DNA of 64,000 nt from JANXVR01 sp034667405 (GTDB taxonomy: Bacteria > Actinomycetota > UBA4738 > HRBIN12): contig JAXDJX010000024.1 in assembly GCA_034667405.1 (NCBI GenBank), forward strand, positions 1 to 64,000, read 5' to 3'. A program made the position numbers and the translations under genes. Shown here in pieces: positions 42,368 through 49,843 of the stretch. Below the pieces are notes generated by a model. It made no database searches and was not told the DNA's origin. It worked only from the letters and a program-made list of their open reading frames with translations. The stretch's first letter is position 1; each line of letters opens with the position of its first letter.

Positions 42368-43348
42368 TTAGTGCGTCACCTCTTCGATGTAGTCGTCCCA
42401 TCCACGGATGTCGGGATCCACCGCCGCGACACGACCGGACTCTGCAGATCCCGTGTAGATCCCGAACCGGTCGGCTGCCCGCTCCCACAGGTAGCGGCGA
42501 AGCACACTTGCGGTGTGGTCCTCCTCGATCTTCTCCCACGGCATCTGTGTCGCGGGAAACAGGGTCACGTCTTCCCTGACATGTGCGGCCGGGTCGCTCG
42601 CGTGCGCCCGGTACACGAGCGTAAGTTCGTCCGCATCGTCGTAGACCGAAAACAGAAGTGGTACCTCGACATCGAGGCCGACCGCGTCGAAAGCGGCAGC
42701 ACGAAGTGACGGGTCGTCCAGGTGGGTGCGTGTTGGATGGGTAGACGGCAGCGTCCATCCGCTTCCGCGTGGTGCCAGGGGCACCTGCCCTGCGAGCTCG
42801 ACGACCCAAGCGATCGTGGTGCCGTTCGAAACACCGATCTCGTCCAGGGTTCGTTCCGGTGACAACGACACGTATCCGCCTTGGCAGAACCCAAGTGGTC
42901 GGCGCGGATGGCGCGCGAAGTCCACGACCTGCCCGATCAACATCAGGTGGTCACCGACCGTGCGCGCCTCAAAGGTCCGGCAATCGAGCCAAGCGACGCT
43001 CTCCTCGAAGATGGGGGCACCGCTGCGGCCATAGGTCGGGATCAGGCCCGCGAATTTGTCGGGCCGCTTCGACGCGAATCTCTGAGCGATATCGAGCTGC
43101 GAGTCCGCGAGCACGTTGACCGCGAACCCCTTCGAGGTCTGAAACGCGCCGTAGCTACCGGCGCGGCAGTCGATACACACCAGGATCAGCGGGGGATCGA
43201 GCGAGACCGACGTGAACGAGTTCGCCGTCATGCCCCACGGATGGTCGCTGGAGTCGACGGTGGTGACGACGGTGACGCCGGTCAAGAAACTGGCCAGGGC
43301 TTTCCTCAGGCCGACAGGATCGATCTCCCCTGATGGGGCGCTGCTCAC
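42368..43348 (-). CDS. Flavin reductase with C-terminal NUDIX-like domain
   Basis: 326 residues from GTG 43348, chosen because AGGAGG lies 4 bases upstream. Residues about 10-165 are a flavin-reductase-like (HpaC/RutF) domain: 'FLTGVTVVTTVDSSDHPWGM', 'TANSFTSVSLDPPLILVCID', 'GFAVNVLADSQ'. The C-terminal about 140 residues ('VVELAGQVPLAPRGSGWTLP', 'VEVPLLFSVYDDADELTLVY') look like a NUDIX fold without the catalytic Nudix box. It would supply FMNH2 to the LLM oxidoreductase. First gene of the catabolic operon, divergent from the GntR gene. Confidence 0.82.
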   Translation of the reverse strand: MSSAPSGEIDPVGLRKALASFLTGVTVVTTVDSSDHPWGMTANSFTSVSLDPPLILVCIDCRAGSYGAFQTSKGFAVNVLADSQLDIAQRFASKRPDKFAGLIPTYGRSGAPIFEESVAWLDCRTFEARTVGDHLMLIGQVVDFARHPRRPLGFCQGGYVSLSPERTLDEIGVSNGTTIAWVVELAGQVPLAPRGSGWTLPSTHPTRTHLDDPSLRAAAFDAVGLDVEVPLLFSVYDDADELTLVYRAHASDPAAHVREDVTLFPATQMPWEKIEEDHTASVLRRYLWERAADRFGIYTGSAESGRVAAVDPDIRGWDDYIEEVTH

Positions 43349-43382
43349 CGAGCCTCCTGGACCACTCACGCGTCCCCGCTTC

Positions 43383-43423
43383 TTGTCTGCTGTCAGATTG
43401 TCTGCTAACTTATCATAAGACAA
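43383..43423. promoter_or_regulatory. Operator-like repeats between flavin reductase and GntR genes
   Basis: TTGTCTGCT occurs twice, at 43383-43391 and 43398-43406 (15 bases apart). TTGTCT (43398-43403) is mirrored by AGACAA (43418-43423), enclosing the near-palindrome CTTATCATAAG (43409-43419). This arrangement in the divergent intergenic region is a plausible binding site for the adjacent GntR regulator. Confidence 0.5.
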
Positions 43424-43435
43424 AAGAGGGTGCAA

Positions 43436-44143
43436 ATGGCGGACACAGGCTTCGAGGGACTCGGCGTGGAGCGCGCCGCACCGGTGCGCGAGCAGGTGGC
43501 AAGCGTCATCCGCGAGGCCATCACCGACATGCGGCTCCGGCCCGGTCAGTTCTTGGTCGAACGAGAGCTCTGCCTCGCGACCAACACGAGCCGCGCGTCG
43601 GTTCGGGAGGCGCTGCGCCAACTGGAATCAGAAGGGCTGGTCGTGTCGATCCCCGGACGCGGGGTCTGCGTTGCGGAACTCACGCGAGCCGAGGCTCTCG
43701 ATCTCTATGAGGTGCGCGGTGGCCTTGAGGCGATGGCGGGCCGCCTATTCGCCGAACGCGCCGATGAACGAGATCGAGTTGCGCTCACAGCCGCCGTTGA
43801 TCGGATCCGCTCGACAGCGTTTGACCCGGCGCAGATGCTGAAAGCGAAGGCGGACTTCTATGAAGTCCTCTTCCGGGGCACCGGAAACCCAGAGCTGGTG
43901 AGGATCCTCCACATGCTTCATCGGCGCATCACGCTCTTGCGGTCGATCTCGCTCTCGGTCCCGGGCCGTCCTCAGCAGTCGGTCACCGAGATCGAGTCGA
44001 TCCTCGACGCGGTCACGCGCCGTGACGGCGAAGCGGCGGCCGACCGGTGCCTCGCGCATGTCCGCGCCGCAGCGGCCGCCGCCTTCTCAGCCGACCCCGA
44101 ACGAACGCCGCTGAAGGGTGAAGAGGCGAGCGGGGGAGCTTAG
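43436..44143 (+). CDS. GntR-family transcriptional regulator (FadR/FCD subfamily)
   Basis: 235 residues from ATG 43436 with AGAGGG upstream. N-terminal winged helix: 'VREQVASVIREAITDMRLRP', 'LCLATNTSRASVREALRQLE'. The C-terminal FCD-type domain begins with 'YEVRGGLEAMAGRLFAERAD' and includes 'HRRITLLRSISLSVPGR' with candidate metal-site histidines. It faces the catabolic operon and probably controls it. The last four bases overlap the rpsD stop region. Confidence 0.9.
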   Translation: MADTGFEGLGVERAAPVREQVASVIREAITDMRLRPGQFLVERELCLATNTSRASVREALRQLESEGLVVSIPGRGVCVAELTRAEALDLYEVRGGLEAMAGRLFAERADERDRVALTAAVDRIRSTAFDPAQMLKAKADFYEVLFRGTGNPELVRILHMLHRRITLLRSISLSVPGRPQQSVTEIESILDAVTRRDGEAAADRCLAHVRAAAAAAFSADPERTPLKGEEASGGA

Positions 44144-44742
44144 GAGTAGAACTCGACGATGAGGCGTTCCTCGACCTCGACCGGTAGGGGGACCTCGGTG
44201 CGCTCGGGCATACGCGACAACGTGCCCGAGACCTCGGACTTGTTGCGGTAGAGATAGGCCGGCGGATCGGGAGTGATCTCGAGCGCTTCGCGAACCGCGA
44301 TGAAGTCCCGTGCCTTCGTCGTCAACGCAACCGTTTGCCCGGGCTTCACTTGGGCGCTCGGAACGTTCAACCGTTTCTCGTCCAGGAGCACGTGACCGTG
44401 ACTCACCAGCTGACGCGCCTGGCGGTTGGTCAACGCGAAGCCGAGGCGCAGGCACACGGTGTCCAGGCGGGTCTCGAGCGATTGGATCATCTCTTCGCCG
44501 GTGACGCCCTTGGAACGCGAGGCTTTGTCGTAGTAGCCGCGCATCTGGGCTTCCGAGACACCGTAGATGTGACGGAGCTTCTGCTTTTCCACCAGGCGCG
44601 TTTGGTACTCAGAGATGCGCTTACGGCCACGGCCGTGCATGCCGGGCGGGTACGGGCGCTTGTTCGACGGGCAGTTGGGGCGGCCACAGAGGGCGGCGCC
44701 GACACGTCGGCAGGTCTTGTGCTTGGGACCGATCTTATCCAC
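44140..44742 (-). CDS. rpsD: 30S ribosomal protein S4
   Basis: 200 residues from GTG 44742 (VDKIGPKHKTCRRVGAALCG). Primary 16S rRNA-binding protein that nucleates 30S assembly. Zinc-type N-terminus with cysteines in 'CRRVGAALCGRPNC'; S4 RNA-binding domain 'LRLGFALTNRQARQLVSHGH'; C-terminal 'EVEERLIVEFYS'. It is not in the usual rpsM-rpsK-rpsD-rpoA cluster but stands alone, a known arrangement in Actinobacteria and Firmicutes. The frame continues upstream but the added sequence is non-coding in character. Confidence 0.96.
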   Translation of the reverse strand: MDKIGPKHKTCRRVGAALCGRPNCPSNKRPYPPGMHGRGRKRISEYQTRLVEKQKLRHIYGVSEAQMRGYYDKASRSKGVTGEEMIQSLETRLDTVCLRLGFALTNRQARQLVSHGHVLLDEKRLNVPSAQVKPGQTVALTTKARDFIAVREALEITPDPPAYLYRNKSEVSGTLSRMPERTEVPLPVEVEERLIVEFYS

Positions 44743-44789
44743 GGTGCGAACCCCATCCGCGACCCTCAGCGGTGCCGGGTGCTCCCGCT

Positions 44790-44846
44790 GGTCAGGGCGC
44801 CGGGTCGTAGACCCCTGACCGTGAAGTTGGCTCGCCGAACGGCGAG
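44790..44846 (-). promoter_or_regulatory. Two hairpins upstream of rpsD (candidate autoregulatory leader)
   Basis: GGTCAGGG (44790-44797) pairs with CCCTGACC (44813-44820), and CTCGCC (44831-44836) pairs with GGCGAG (44841-44846) around a GAAC-type tetraloop. Both lie within 110 bases upstream of the rpsD start on the minus strand. S4 is known to repress its own mRNA in other bacteria through leader structures, but I cannot match these to a known S4 leader class. Confidence 0.35.
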
Positions 44847-44940
44847 GAACTGCGGGAACTCGTGCCCTTGTTGCCACCGAATGTACCAGCCGGGGCCGTC
44901 TCGTTGCCCTGCTGCGGAACGTCCGGCTCTCGGCCGCCGC

Positions 44941-44946
44941 TACGCT
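44941..44946 (+). promoter_or_regulatory. Candidate -10 hexamer of the ADP-ribosylglycohydrolase gene (leaderless)
   Basis: TACGCT, 6 bases before the GTG at 44953. No ribosome-binding site precedes that start. Confidence 0.45.
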
Positions 44947-44952
44947 AGGTCG

Positions 44953-45870
44953 GTGGATGGCGCTCGAGATCGCGCGATGGGATCGGTGCTCGGTCTTGTG
45001 GTGGGAGATGCTCTCGGCGCTCCATTCGAGTTCAAGCGGTCCCACGACGTGCCCAACCCCATCCCGGCATTCGAACTCGATTGGTTCGGTTTGCCGCCGG
45101 GCACATGGACCGACGACACGGCGCTCGCGCGCAACCTCTGGCTCTCTCTGCTCGAGCACGAGGGTCGGTTGGACACGGCTGACATCGTGCGCCGCCACCT
45201 CGCGTGGCTCGCGACCTCCCCACGCGATGTGGGGAGCATCACGCGCCGCGTCCTCACCTGGACCGATGCCGGTGTCGACGACGCCGCCCATCGGTATGTG
45301 ACCGAGCGTGGTCCGGAGATGAGCGCGGGGAACGGCTCGGTCATGTATTGCGCGCCGCTCGGTGTCGTCTCTGCGTTCCGGCCGCACGAGTTGTTGACCA
45401 CCGCTCCCAGACTCTCGGCGATCACCCACTGGGACGAACGCTGTCGAACCGGCTGCATCGCCGTCACGCTCGCCGCCGCCGCCCTGGTCAGGGGCGAAAG
45501 CGGTGAGGAGGCGGTCCGTTCAGCGCTGAAGGCGGTGGCCGATCGCGAAGGTGGAGAGGAACTCGAGTACCTGGTCGGAGCCGCAGGTATCGAGCGGCCG
45601 ATCGACGGTCCAGACCAAGGATTCGTGTTCTTCACGACCGGAGTGGCATTGCGGGTGGCCGGAGAGGAGCGTGGCTTCGAGGAAGGACTCCGTGAGGTCA
45701 TCGCGCTGGGCGGGGACGCCGATACCAACGCGTCGGTGACGGGAGCCCTGCTGGGAGCGCTGCACGGTGTGGACGCGATCCCTTCACCGTGGCTCGAGGT
45801 CCTTGCTGAGGGTCGCGAGATCCGGCACGAAGCCGAGTTGGTCGCGGCCCTGGCCGCGGAGCGGGGTTAG
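44953..45870 (+). CDS. ADP-ribosylglycohydrolase-family protein
   Basis: 305 residues from GTG 44953. All-alpha DraG/ARH fold with dinuclear magnesium motifs: 'VVGDALGAPFEF' near the N-terminus, 'WTDDTALARNLW' about residue 55, and 'IALGGDADTNASVTGALLGA' near the C-terminus. Removes ADP-ribose from proteins or small molecules in related enzymes. No ADP-ribosyltransferase gene is adjacent. The longer frame upstream covers the rpsD region in the wrong sense and is rejected. Confidence 0.9.
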   Translation: MDGARDRAMGSVLGLVVGDALGAPFEFKRSHDVPNPIPAFELDWFGLPPGTWTDDTALARNLWLSLLEHEGRLDTADIVRRHLAWLATSPRDVGSITRRVLTWTDAGVDDAAHRYVTERGPEMSAGNGSVMYCAPLGVVSAFRPHELLTTAPRLSAITHWDERCRTGCIAVTLAAAALVRGESGEEAVRSALKAVADREGGEELEYLVGAAGIERPIDGPDQGFVFFTTGVALRVAGEERGFEEGLREVIALGGDADTNASVTGALLGALHGVDAIPSPWLEVLAEGREIRHEAELVAALAAERG

Positions 45871-46091
45871 TAGCCCGCTCCGGCGGCTGTGTACTCGTCG
45901 TCCGGTCCGGGGAGTCGCCGGATCAATCCGGCGCCGGTCAGTTCGGCGAGCATCCGTCCCGCGAGCGCGGAACCGATCCCGAAGTGGCGAGCCAGGCTGT
46001 CCCTGGTCCACACGTCTTCGTCGTTCCTGGAGAGCGCGTGGAGGATCGTTGTCCTGGCATGCGTCTCAGGGTTTTCAAGTTGTGTCTGCAT
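45867..46091 (-). CDS. Small winged-helix protein
   Basis: 74 residues from ATG 46091 with a strong GGAGGGAGGTG site. The sequence 'TRDSLARHFGIGSALAGRML', 'ELTGAGLIRRLPGPDDEY' is a compact winged helix of the small regulator type, ending soon after the wing. It overlaps the last four bases of the ADP-ribosylglycohydrolase gene. It is divergent from the thioredoxin-reductase fusion gene and could regulate it. Confidence 0.65.
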   Translation of the reverse strand: MQTQLENPETHARTTILHALSRNDEDVWTRDSLARHFGIGSALAGRMLAELTGAGLIRRLPGPDDEYTAAGAGY

Positions 46092-46280
46092 ATTCTTCAC
46101 CTCCCTCCTGGGCGTCGCGTTGTGCGGCGCCATCCATAGTGTCCTGCGACGTTGGCTTGCATCGCAAAGGTTCCCGCTGAACCTTCGTCCCGTGTTCATC
46201 GATTGTTCGCTCAGACGAGAAGGCCTGTAACGAGACCGGTGAAACATGAGACTGTGGCCCATCACACGCGGGAGGTTGAG

Positions 46281-47486
46281 ATGGACCCGATCAAGATCTA
46301 CGGGGCAACCTGGTGCCCCGATTGCCGCCGGGCGAAGAAGTTCCTCTCGGACCAGCGGATCGCGTTCGAGTGGCACGATCTGGAGGTCGACCCGGACGGG
46401 CAGGCTGTGGTGCAATCCCGCAATAACGGTAACAACGTTATCCCGACCATCATATTCCCCGACGACACCCACCTGGCCGAGCCAACGAACGAAGAACTCG
46501 CGGAGAAGCTGGGGATCCAGCGCACCGCCGAGATGCACGCCTACGATCTCATCATCGTGGGCGGGGGTCCGGCCGGGCTCACCACGGCCATCTACGCGGC
46601 TCGCGAGAACCTGACCACGTTGATCGTCGATTCCAAAGGCTTGGGTGGCCAGGCGGGCGTCACGGAGCGGTTCGACAACTACCCGGGATTCCCGGAGGGC
46701 ATCGCGGGCCAGGAGCTGGCCGATCGGTTCGTGCAGCAGGCCGAGCGCTATGGGGTGGAGATGCTTCAGGCGGTGAGCGTCACCGGCATCATGCGCGAAC
46801 CCGGCGGGATGCTCGAAGTCCACACGGCGACCGGCGAGCACTACGACGGCCACGCGGTGATGGTCGCCACCGGCTCGTCCTACCGCCGCACCGACGCCGA
46901 AGGGGAAGACGAGTTGATCGGCGCCGGCATCCACTTCTGCGCCACCTGCGACGGCCCCTTCTATAAGGGCTCGCACCAGCTCATGGTGATCGGCGGTGGG
47001 AACTCCGGCCTCGAAGAGGGACTCTTCCTGACCCAGTTCACCGACAAGGTCACCGTGGTCGAGTACGGCGACACGTTGCGCGGTTCGAAGATCTTGCAGG
47101 ACAAGGTCCTGCACCATCCCAAGATGGAAGTCCTGCTCAACCACGCCGTGACGTCGTTCAAGGTGAAAGACGACGGGAGCGGGAAACTCGGGACCGTGAT
47201 CATCGAGGACCGTGCCTCCGGTGAGTCGCAGGAGCATCATCCCGCGGGAGCATTCATCTTCATCGGGTTGGATCCCAACACCGGCTTCCTGGATGGATCC
47301 GTCGGGCTCGACGAACGGGGCTTCGTCGTGACGGATACGGCCACCTATATGACCGACGTGCCCGGGGTCTTCGCTGCCGGCGACGTGCGTGGTGGATCGA
47401 CGAAACAGCTCGCGTCCGCGGTCGGGGAAGGCGCTGCGGTCGCGATCCAGATCCGGCAGTACCTGGATCGTGAGGGGGTGGCGTGA
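46281..47486 (+). CDS. Mycoredoxin/glutaredoxin-thioredoxin reductase fusion
   Basis: 401 residues from ATG 46281 with GGAGG 5 bases upstream. Domain 1 (1-80): glutaredoxin fold with active site C12-P-D-C15 and mycoredoxin-like 'NNGNNVIPTIIFPDD'. Domain 2 (85-395): thioredoxin-reductase-like flavoprotein with FAD motif 'IIVGGGPAGL', redox cysteines C220 and C223 in 'HFCATCDGPF', and C-terminal 'GVFAAGDVRGG'. The 2'-phosphate-binding HRRxxxR of NADPH-specific enzymes is replaced by E261-Y-G-D-T-L-R, suggesting a different cofactor preference. Probably a self-contained disulphide-reducing system, perhaps for mycothiol-mixed disulphides. Confidence 0.88.
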   Translation: MDPIKIYGATWCPDCRRAKKFLSDQRIAFEWHDLEVDPDGQAVVQSRNNGNNVIPTIIFPDDTHLAEPTNEELAEKLGIQRTAEMHAYDLIIVGGGPAGLTTAIYAARENLTTLIVDSKGLGGQAGVTERFDNYPGFPEGIAGQELADRFVQQAERYGVEMLQAVSVTGIMREPGGMLEVHTATGEHYDGHAVMVATGSSYRRTDAEGEDELIGAGIHFCATCDGPFYKGSHQLMVIGGGNSGLEEGLFLTQFTDKVTVVEYGDTLRGSKILQDKVLHHPKMEVLLNHAVTSFKVKDDGSGKLGTVIIEDRASGESQEHHPAGAFIFIGLDPNTGFLDGSVGLDERGFVVTDTATYMTDVPGVFAAGDVRGGSTKQLASAVGEGAAVAIQIRQYLDREGVA

Positions 47487-47686
47487 TGGAGGCATCAGAG
47501 ATCTTCGAGAACATCCTCAAGGCCGACGAGAAGTTGAAGTACTCCACGGAAGCCAACGGTGAGGTCCGGCGTCAGCAGGCCATCGACCTCCTCCGCCAAG
47601 CCCTGGCCGATGCAGAGAGCATCCACAACGAACCGCTCGCTGATCAGGTGAAGGTCCGGCTGATGGATCTGGGCGAGTCGCCGTAA
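47486..47686 (+). CDS. Small helical protein of unknown function
   Basis: 66 residues; ATG at 47486 overlaps the stop of the thioredoxin-reductase fusion (TGATGG), so it is translationally coupled. The sequence is amphipathic and helical ('FENILKADEKLKYSTEANGE', 'QAIDLLRQALADAESI'). No family recognised. Its linkage suggests a role with, or regulation of, the redox enzyme. Confidence 0.6.
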   Translation: MEASEIFENILKADEKLKYSTEANGEVRRQQAIDLLRQALADAESIHNEPLADQVKVRLMDLGESP

Positions 47687-47711
47687 CGCCCGGTCGGCTG
47701 GTCCGTCTCTC

Positions 47712-47945
47712 TCACCGTTCCGACGCCCACGCTGCGAAGACTCCTTGCAACGCGCTCCTCTGTTCGCTGGGGATCGCTTCCGGATCGAGGCTGCCCGTGA
47801 GTCGGATGGTCTCTCGGATCTGCGCCAGGTAGTTGGTGCACCCATCGCAGAGCGCCAGGTGCTGATCGAACCGCGCACGGTCTTCCGGCGACATCTCGTC
47901 CTCGAGATACGCGGTCACTGCCTCCACCAGGTCTCTGCACTCCAT
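47712..47945 (-). CDS. Zinc-binding anti-sigma factor (zf-HC2 type)
   Basis: 77 residues. Contains the zinc motif C3...H28-xxx-C32-xx-C35 ('MECRD' and 'QHLALCDGCTNYL') of ZAS-domain anti-sigma factors. No membrane helix, so it is a soluble cytoplasmic regulator, possibly redox-sensing. It begins directly after the stop of the upstream sigma-factor gene, typical of a cognate pair. Confidence 0.88.
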   Translation of the reverse strand: MECRDLVEAVTAYLEDEMSPEDRARFDQHLALCDGCTNYLAQIRETIRLTGSLDPEAIPSEQRSALQGVFAAWASER

Positions 47946-48587
47946 CTATGCACTCTCCAGATAAGCCGCCGCGGCTGCGCGCACTTTCGCCCGCGCCCGG
48001 TGAAGGAGCACCCTCTGATTGGTCTCAGATAGTTCCAACGCGTTACGAACCTCCTCGGACGTCCAGCCCAGCACGTCTCGAAGGCGGATGACCTCTGCTT
48101 GCATGGGCGGAAGCGCGTCGATAGCTCTGCCCAGCAACCACCGCAGCTCCGAACTCTCCAGACGCTCCTGCGGAAGCGACATCCAATCGGCCGGGAGCGT
48201 GGACCATGCATTCGGGTGGGCGCTGTTCGGACCCTGGAACCAGACGTCGGGGAGTGAGGGCGCATCCAGGTCGTCACCGGCCAGCGATGCGAACGGCGTG
48301 CTCCGTCCCTCTCGCTGTCCTCGTGTCTTCGCGATGTTGGTGCAGATCCGGAAGATCCACGTCCTGAGCGAGGACCGTCCTTGGAACCTGTCGATGCCCT
48401 GAAGAACCCCGAGCCACGTTTCCTGCGCGACCTCCTCGGCCACAGCCAGAGATCCCACGTACATGCGGGCCACGCGGATCAGGGTGGGCTGGAGACGTTC
48501 GACGAGCGTCATAAAGGCTGCTTCGTCGCGGGCACGCAGCTGCTGGATAAGGGCAAGATCATCGGATGAAGGGGAGGGGGATGTCAC
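47946..48587 (-). CDS. ECF-type RNA polymerase sigma factor
   Basis: 213 residues. Region 2 'FMTLVERLQPTLIRVARMYV', 'AEEVAQETWLGVLQGIDRFQ', 'SSLRTWIFRICTNIAKTRGQ'; an 80-residue linker; region 4 'LPPMQAEVIRLRDVLGWTSE', 'NALELSETNQRVLLHRARAK'. Co-transcribed with the adjacent zinc anti-sigma factor. It may control the redox genes on the other side of the convergent boundary, but I could not identify a target promoter. Confidence 0.93.
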   Translation of the reverse strand: MTSPSPSSDDLALIQQLRARDEAAFMTLVERLQPTLIRVARMYVGSLAVAEEVAQETWLGVLQGIDRFQGRSSLRTWIFRICTNIAKTRGQREGRSTPFASLAGDDLDAPSLPDVWFQGPNSAHPNAWSTLPADWMSLPQERLESSELRWLLGRAIDALPPMQAEVIRLRDVLGWTSEEVRNALELSETNQRVLLHRARAKVRAAAAAYLESA

Positions 48588-48612
48588 AGGCCGAGCCTAG
48601 CGCGTCGAGTGG

Positions 48613-49689
48613 CTAGCCGGAGATGCGGCCGCCGTAGACGAAGGAGCCGAATGCGTCGACGCTTCGGATGTTCACTTCACCGCCAGCGCCGGGGTGATCC
48701 GCGTCGACCATGTAGCCGCCTCCGATGTAAAGGCCGACATGACTTACGGGGGAGTAGAAGAAGACGAGGTCGCCGGGAACCAGCTGAGCCCGAGTGACGT
48801 GAGGAAGCATGGCGGCCATCATGGCGCTCGAGTGCGGAAGACTGATCCCCGCGTGGGCGTAGGACCACATCACCAGTCCGGAACAGTCGAACCCGCTCGG
48901 GCTGGCTCCCCCCCAGACGTACGGAGTGCCGATCACGGACTTCGCGTAGTAGATGGCGGTGTCCGCCGCGTTCGCGTTCGGCGGGGGTGGCGGGGTGCCG
49001 TCGCCTGTGCCGCCCGGGGGCGGCGTGCCACTGGAACTGCCGCCCTGCTCGGCCGCGCGCGCGGCAGCTGCAGCTGCCTTCGCCGCAGCGACCTGCGCGG
49101 CGTGCCATGAGCCATAGATCTGCGTGTAGTAATCCTTGGCCTTCGCCGCCGCGGCGTCGATCTGGGCTTTGCGGTCGGCGATGATCTGTTGCTGCTTCCT
49201 CGCGTCGGCCGCGGCCGCTTCGAAGGTCTGTCGAGCAGCGTCAGCCTGGATCTGCGCGGACTGGTACTTCGTGGCCAGGTCGGCGTCGTGCCCCGCGATC
49301 GCGCTCATGTAGGCGACCCGGTCGGAGAAATCGGAGAATGACTCCGAGCCGAGGAGCCCTCCAAGCTGCGACCCCTGGGAGGTGTAGGCCGCCGTCTCGC
49401 GGAGGTTGAGCTCATGCCGGGCCAATTCGGCGGCTGCCTGGGCGGTGTCCATCTGCTGCTTTGCGGCTTGCTGCTTCACCACGAGCGCCTGCCACTGGGC
49501 GGTTGCGGTGTTGAGCTGTTCGGACAAGATCTCGGCCTGGTGGTTCAAAGCGTCGAGCTTGGCCTTCGCGGAGTCCACCTGGGCCTTACTTGGGGCCGCG
49601 GAAGAGGTGCCGATCGAGACGAGGAACCCGGGGAGCACGATGAGTGCAGCTACTGAGAGCCGCAGGATCTTCGAGCGCTTCCGGGTCAT
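48613..49689 (-). CDS. Secreted NlpC/P60 peptidoglycan endopeptidase
   Basis: 358 residues. Signal peptide (about 1-31); a long coiled coil (about 35-215, rich in Ala/Gln/Lys); a Gly/Pro/Ser linker; then an NlpC/P60 domain. Catalytic cysteine in 'GFDCSGLVMWSYAH' and histidine in 'PVSHVGLYIGGG'. This RipA/CwlO-like architecture cleaves peptide stems of peptidoglycan, and the coiled coil usually holds the enzyme near the division or elongation machinery. A structured 5' leader precedes it. Confidence 0.92.
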   Translation of the reverse strand: MTRKRSKILRLSVAALIVLPGFLVSIGTSSAAPSKAQVDSAKAKLDALNHQAEILSEQLNTATAQWQALVVKQQAAKQQMDTAQAAAELARHELNLRETAAYTSQGSQLGGLLGSESFSDFSDRVAYMSAIAGHDADLATKYQSAQIQADAARQTFEAAAADARKQQQIIADRKAQIDAAAAKAKDYYTQIYGSWHAAQVAAAKAAAAAARAAEQGGSSSGTPPPGGTGDGTPPPPPNANAADTAIYYAKSVIGTPYVWGGASPSGFDCSGLVMWSYAHAGISLPHSSAMMAAMLPHVTRAQLVPGDLVFFYSPVSHVGLYIGGGYMVDADHPGAGGEVNIRSVDAFGSFVYGGRISG

Positions 49690-49738
49690 ATGCCTCCTGG
49701 GATCGGGGATATCTGCCTATGCAAAAGGCCCCGTCAAC

Positions 49739-49814
49739 CGGAGCCCTCGCCGTCGAGGCTACCCGGGCTGCCGGGCTTCGTCAAACCTCCGTACTGCTTC
49801 GGCGAAACCCGAAG
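49739..49814 (-). promoter_or_regulatory. Structured 5' leader of the NlpC/P60 gene
   Basis: On the minus strand, CGGAG/CTCCG (49787-49791 with 49739-49743) closes a three-way junction. It holds two tetraloop hairpins: CCCGG/CCGGG (49771-49775 with 49762-49766) and CCTCG/CGAGG (49754-49758 with 49745-49749). A fourth hairpin, CTTCGG/CCGAAG (49797-49802 with 49809-49814), lies just upstream. The ATG is 50 bases further on. It looks like a riboswitch or attenuator but does not match the c-di-AMP class often found before such genes. Confidence 0.4.
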
Positions 49815-49843
49815 AAACTTGAGGCCCAGCTATTTTCGCAGGT

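Noticed and set aside
44335..44952. Upstream extension of the ADP-ribosylglycohydrolase frame
   Set aside because: It runs through rpsD on the opposite strand; the GTG at 44953 with TACGCT 6 bases before it is a better start.
49690..49840. Cyclic-di-AMP riboswitch upstream of the NlpC/P60 gene
   Set aside because: The location fits but the conserved sequence blocks of that class are absent; kept only as an unclassified structured leader.
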